Notes under the pieces: model-generated
The model's database searches: none
Told to the model about the DNA's origin: nothing
The model's input: only the letters and a program-made list of their open reading frames with translations
Part shown: positions 39,201 through 41,601 of the stretch, piece after piece
Position numbering within the stretch: position 1 is the stretch's first letter
Layout: the number at the start of each line of letters is the position of its first letter
Program-made: the position numbers and the translations under genes
Assembly: GCA_001800605.1 (NCBI GenBank)
Contig: MGVS01000052.1
Coordinates: forward strand, 7,095-48,695
Reading direction: 5' to 3'
DNA length: 41,601 nt
Source: Elusimicrobia bacterium RIFOXYD2_FULL_34_15
GTDB lineage: Bacteria; Elusimicrobiota; UBA8919

Positions 39201-41412
39201 CTTAAGATTAGTTGATATAAACAAGGATTCAAAACCTGATACCATCACAAGTGACGAAGGAATTATTAGCATCGTTGGTAATCCTTCGCTTACTAATATA
39301 TCACAAATAAAAATTCTTGTCCGGAACGATACCGCATTTCAAATCAAAGACGGTGAAATTTGGCTGGATGAAATATTTTTAGATCGGTCCTGGCAAATAA
39401 CAGGATTTGCAACCAGGGAAAATGTAGATTTTACCATTCCGGACTGGACAACTTTTGGCGGAAGATACAAATTTGTTAACCGTGATTTCCAGACACTTAC
39501 GACTCAAATATCAAACCAGGATAATGAAGAAATGTCTGCTTATTTTAATATGCCCCAGATTTGGGTTCTGAAACCTTCTTTTCTTAGCTGGATTTCCGTC
39601 CCTCTTAATACTTCAGTTTCAAAAACATTAACAACAACACCTTCATCTTTTCAGACAGGAGATCCAAATTTAGTTTCTATTCTATCTCAGGGAAAGGTTG
39701 TTTCAGTCTCAGGTAACGCTTCAACATCAGTTACAATCCCCTTATTACCCAGGGTGGGCGGATCTTATTCAAAATCGATAACAGATTCAAATAGTATATC
39801 ACAGCGTGATGAAACCAATACATTTAACGGGACTATTGATTATGTTAATCCAATAAAACTTTACATAACCCCGAACAATATATCCGGATCGATTTCAAGA
39901 ACTGATGCATACAGAGGAAAAACTCGGGAAAAGTTTTCTAATTTCAGGGATTTATTGCAAAAAACAACAGACTGGGAATTATTGACATATACTAATGAAT
40001 ATTCAGGGCAAACATCTTTCACACCATTAGGATGGACTGATTCTTGGTTTGGCATACAACAATTTTCAAATCTTTCCCTTGTACCAAACTATAAATTTAC
40101 AGTAATAAGAGAAAAAAAACGATTATCGATTGAAGAAGATACTGACTATCCAAAAAGTGATGCACAGTCAGCGTCTTTATCAACATCATTCAGTGTGTTC
40201 CCGTGGTTTCAGCCGTCAGCATCTTACAATACAACAATTAACCAATCTTACAACTTGAGCTCTTCAACATCTCAGCTTACAGGTCCTGCAACAGGTCAAA
40301 TTGAAGCTAAAACAAAAAATATAGAAAGAACTTCGGGAGGAAATGTATCAATTGCATTGACACCAAAAGATATAATAGATTTTAAACCTATTAACTCTCT
40401 TTCATTAAATTCATCGTATGAAATTTCTGATGGGGATTCGTATGAAAATGTTAGAAAACAATCATATATTTATAATAAACTTTGGATTAGAAAATCCTTA
40501 TCGTTGAATAATTTTGAGGCAAAAAGAAAGTCATTGACTATATCTGATACCTATAGGGTAAATGCCAGATGGCTGCCTTTTGAATTTATTAACTTTGGCG
40601 GAAGATTATCACCTATAAGTACAATCAATACATCGTCAGCCTTTTCAAAAACTGACAGAAATAGTGAAGTAACAGGTACAAGAAGCCGTTCAATAACAAG
40701 AAACTGGCCTGATGTTTCTGCCGGAATAACAGAAACTGAAAAAATATTATTTATTGAAAAAGTGATTTCTGATACCCAGGCAAATTTAAGATATACTAAA
40801 AGAACAAATAGTGATTTTTCTTTTGGTGAAGAAACTAAATTATCACGTTCGATTTCAAATTCTTATGATTACAGGTTTAATATTATAAAAAAATTCGACT
40901 GTTTTACCTCATATAGTGTTTCTACAGATTTCAATAAAGCTGTTCTACAAGATAAAGTTACAGGCGATGCAAAATCGCAAAGTGCGGCATTTCAGGTGGG
41001 TTATAGAATAAATGACCTTAGGTTTACTCCAAGGTATGACTGGAAAAAAGATTTTTCTGTAGATGGTACACCAACAATATTACAAGATGCTGTGAATCAT
41101 GCTTTTTCAATGGGAATTAATTATGATGTATCAAAGCCGATTACCTGGAAAATACCATTTACATCTACAATATTAGATCTAAAAAACAGACTAACAACTA
41201 CTACTAACATAAAATATGCAAGAAATATAGATAGACGTGAAGCAAACAATAATACTGATACCTATTCGCTATCTCTAAGCGGGGACTATACGATTTCAGA
41301 TAATCTCAGGGTAGACCTTGGCTCATCAGGATCGCTTTTTAAAAACCGTAACAGAAAAGAAGATGATTACTACACTTTAGAAATCTCCGCAGCACTTACC
41401 ATAACATTCTAA
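36211..41412 (+). CDS. SprA-like giant outer-membrane protein (T9SS translocon family)
   Basis: Signal peptide MKKYLIFISISLILLASVSILFA; SprA-type motifs FELNQQLQVRVKGTIKKKITVNVDYDDTVENKKDISIMYRGDPEELVQEAAFGDITLSLPGTEFVSYNKAAFGAMGRLKYRKANLYGVFSRTKGTTEIKRFSG; LDFWMYGDNSGNNINIAAGSLNEDSDNDGI; strand-rich C-terminus ending TLEISAALTITF. Confidence 0.8.
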   Translation: MKKYLIFISISLILLASVSILFAEESFSAGDFDIDDWQQIRKEKEEKTFKEEEIKIAAPESLQVSSATKTSGPSLRSILSEGIEFPYESKLEVTDFSGISGISGRKFIGMKYSVTKYLHKDENNVSSNRNLGTSGFELNQQLQVRVKGTIKKKITVNVDYDDTVENKKDISIMYRGDPEELVQEAAFGDITLSLPGTEFVSYNKAAFGAMGRLKYRKANLYGVFSRTKGTTEIKRFSGATTFEKRDINDTSYLRRKYYRLNLDSSHLPIKPGTEKIYIDDRIATNNTILTSTITVSIFGVPNSTFSITADLLYSGSDYTIDYEKGIIIFKKSINQNFIIAVDYEKEDGTRVIDDNPSSTYKMIKDENETLAYELKNYYSIGHTKIVRDDNRGNFIFRVLDLNRTQVLIIGTTNVAYPGFVEVDFEAGTFRFTDGKGNDVEPFPSTVYTNSPTRSFIIYIEYRYRTKSYLVRPNIIPQSEKILMDGRTLIRDQDYFMDYDSGFITFMNEEKINDSTLIEITYEWAPFGGQMDQTVVGVRSEYAPFDNISIGSTFLYNFPAKPLTSPDVRSTPESISVYEVDTRASFNNVPLQPVISGEYAGSTRDLNTFGNALIENMEGVKQADIMPTDRDSWKISSNPTSDVTTKDSFVWGNMDVKNGDINPSVPERERDSTQQVLSINYKLNAGKEASLIFPISKIGVDYTKKLFLDFWMYGDNSGNNINIAAGSLNEDSDNDGILESEDKNSDGILNPGEDIGILFHHPDGQITIIGANNGKIDTEDLDGDGVLRRNDNISGNFDISNFTNSDGSIGFKDESGIVYNSISWTGWKHFIVPLGDVTTWETVKQIRLTIKSNFGDTILRNIEFTQLSFVGNKWEKPTIFGTGEMTATGINNIDNTGYVPLYAQFPSVYKDLYNLGAIDLDQKKEQALALRYTLDSGSTGTTKVVFSNSADYSKHKELTYFLWGNEAKGATFAIQFGADSAYYEHRIIPNWIGWKKITLRLVDINKDSKPDTITSDEGIISIVGNPSLTNISQIKILVRNDTAFQIKDGEIWLDEIFLDRSWQITGFATRENVDFTIPDWTTFGGRYKFVNRDFQTLTTQISNQDNEEMSAYFNMPQIWVLKPSFLSWISVPLNTSVSKTLTTTPSSFQTGDPNLVSILSQGKVVSVSGNASTSVTIPLLPRVGGSYSKSITDSNSISQRDETNTFNGTIDYVNPIKLYITPNNISGSISRTDAYRGKTREKFSNFRDLLQKTTDWELLTYTNEYSGQTSFTPLGWTDSWFGIQQFSNLSLVPNYKFTVIREKKRLSIEEDTDYPKSDAQSASLSTSFSVFPWFQPSASYNTTINQSYNLSSSTSQLTGPATGQIEAKTKNIERTSGGNVSIALTPKDIIDFKPINSLSLNSSYEISDGDSYENVRKQSYIYNKLWIRKSLSLNNFEAKRKSLTISDTYRVNARWLPFEFINFGGRLSPISTINTSSAFSKTDRNSEVTGTRSRSITRNWPDVSAGITETEKILFIEKVISDTQANLRYTKRTNSDFSFGEETKLSRSISNSYDYRFNIIKKFDCFTSYSVSTDFNKAVLQDKVTGDAKSQSAAFQVGYRINDLRFTPRYDWKKDFSVDGTPTILQDAVNHAFSMGINYDVSKPITWKIPFTSTILDLKNRLTTTTNIKYARNIDRREANNNTDTYSLSLSGDYTISDNLRVDLGSSGSLFKNRNRKEDDYYTLEISAALTITF

Positions 41413-41601
41413 TTAATAAAAAGCAGTGCGATAGCGGGATGGTGGGATTGTGCTATAGTGCAAGGCATTTTCTATGAACTCTCAACCATGTACTTAATTT
41501 ACTATTTTAGGTCTGTCCCGCCAAAATGATAATGTCTTGTATGACCAAAGTAGAAATGTCCTGAAATAGCTATGGTATAATGCCTGTAACCAGGAGGGCA
41601 T

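Noticed and set aside
27986-41412. A complete, proven type IX secretion system
   Set aside because: Only translocon-like, shuttle-like and cargo-like components are visible; motor, ring and sortase components are absent from this window, so only a T9SS-like neighbourhood is claimed.

Overview
AT-rich bacterial window, coding almost entirely on the + strand (lptF/lptG are on -), with no rRNA, tRNA or CRISPR array recognised. The first ~25 kb is a surface-polysaccharide locus: UDP-GlcNAc-derived 6-deoxy-HexNAc enzymes, a WecA/WbpL-type initiating transferase, a FlaA1/WbpM-type dehydratase, an O-antigen polymerase/ligase, several GT4 enzymes, a B12-binding radical SAM protein, and a mannose module (polyprenyl-P-Man synthase, GT-C, WcaJ/WbaP-type transferase, GDP-Man pathway). 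Next come metK and ahcY. The right ~13.5 kb holds two PorV/TraF-like outer-membrane proteins (one apparently fused to a CsgG-like domain), an M6 metalloprotease with a type-A-sorting-domain/FlgD-like tail, lptG/lptF, and a 1733-aa SprA-like protein. Together these resemble a type IX secretion (T9SS) neighbourhood, possibly outside classical Bacteroidota. The intergenic DNA carries several structured repeat families: (i) a 121-139 bp palindromic element in three copies, one flanked by a 25-bp duplication that separates a formerly ATGA-overlapping gene pair; (ii) a 61/62-identical direct repeat bracketing a 7-kb six-gene mannosyl cassette; (iii) GC-rich palindromes embedded in or beside signal-peptide coding regions. 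A sigma70-like promoter plus intrinsic terminator in the lptF-sprA intergenic region suggests a ~250-nt noncoding transcript or leader. All family calls come from reading the translations; no database search was run.
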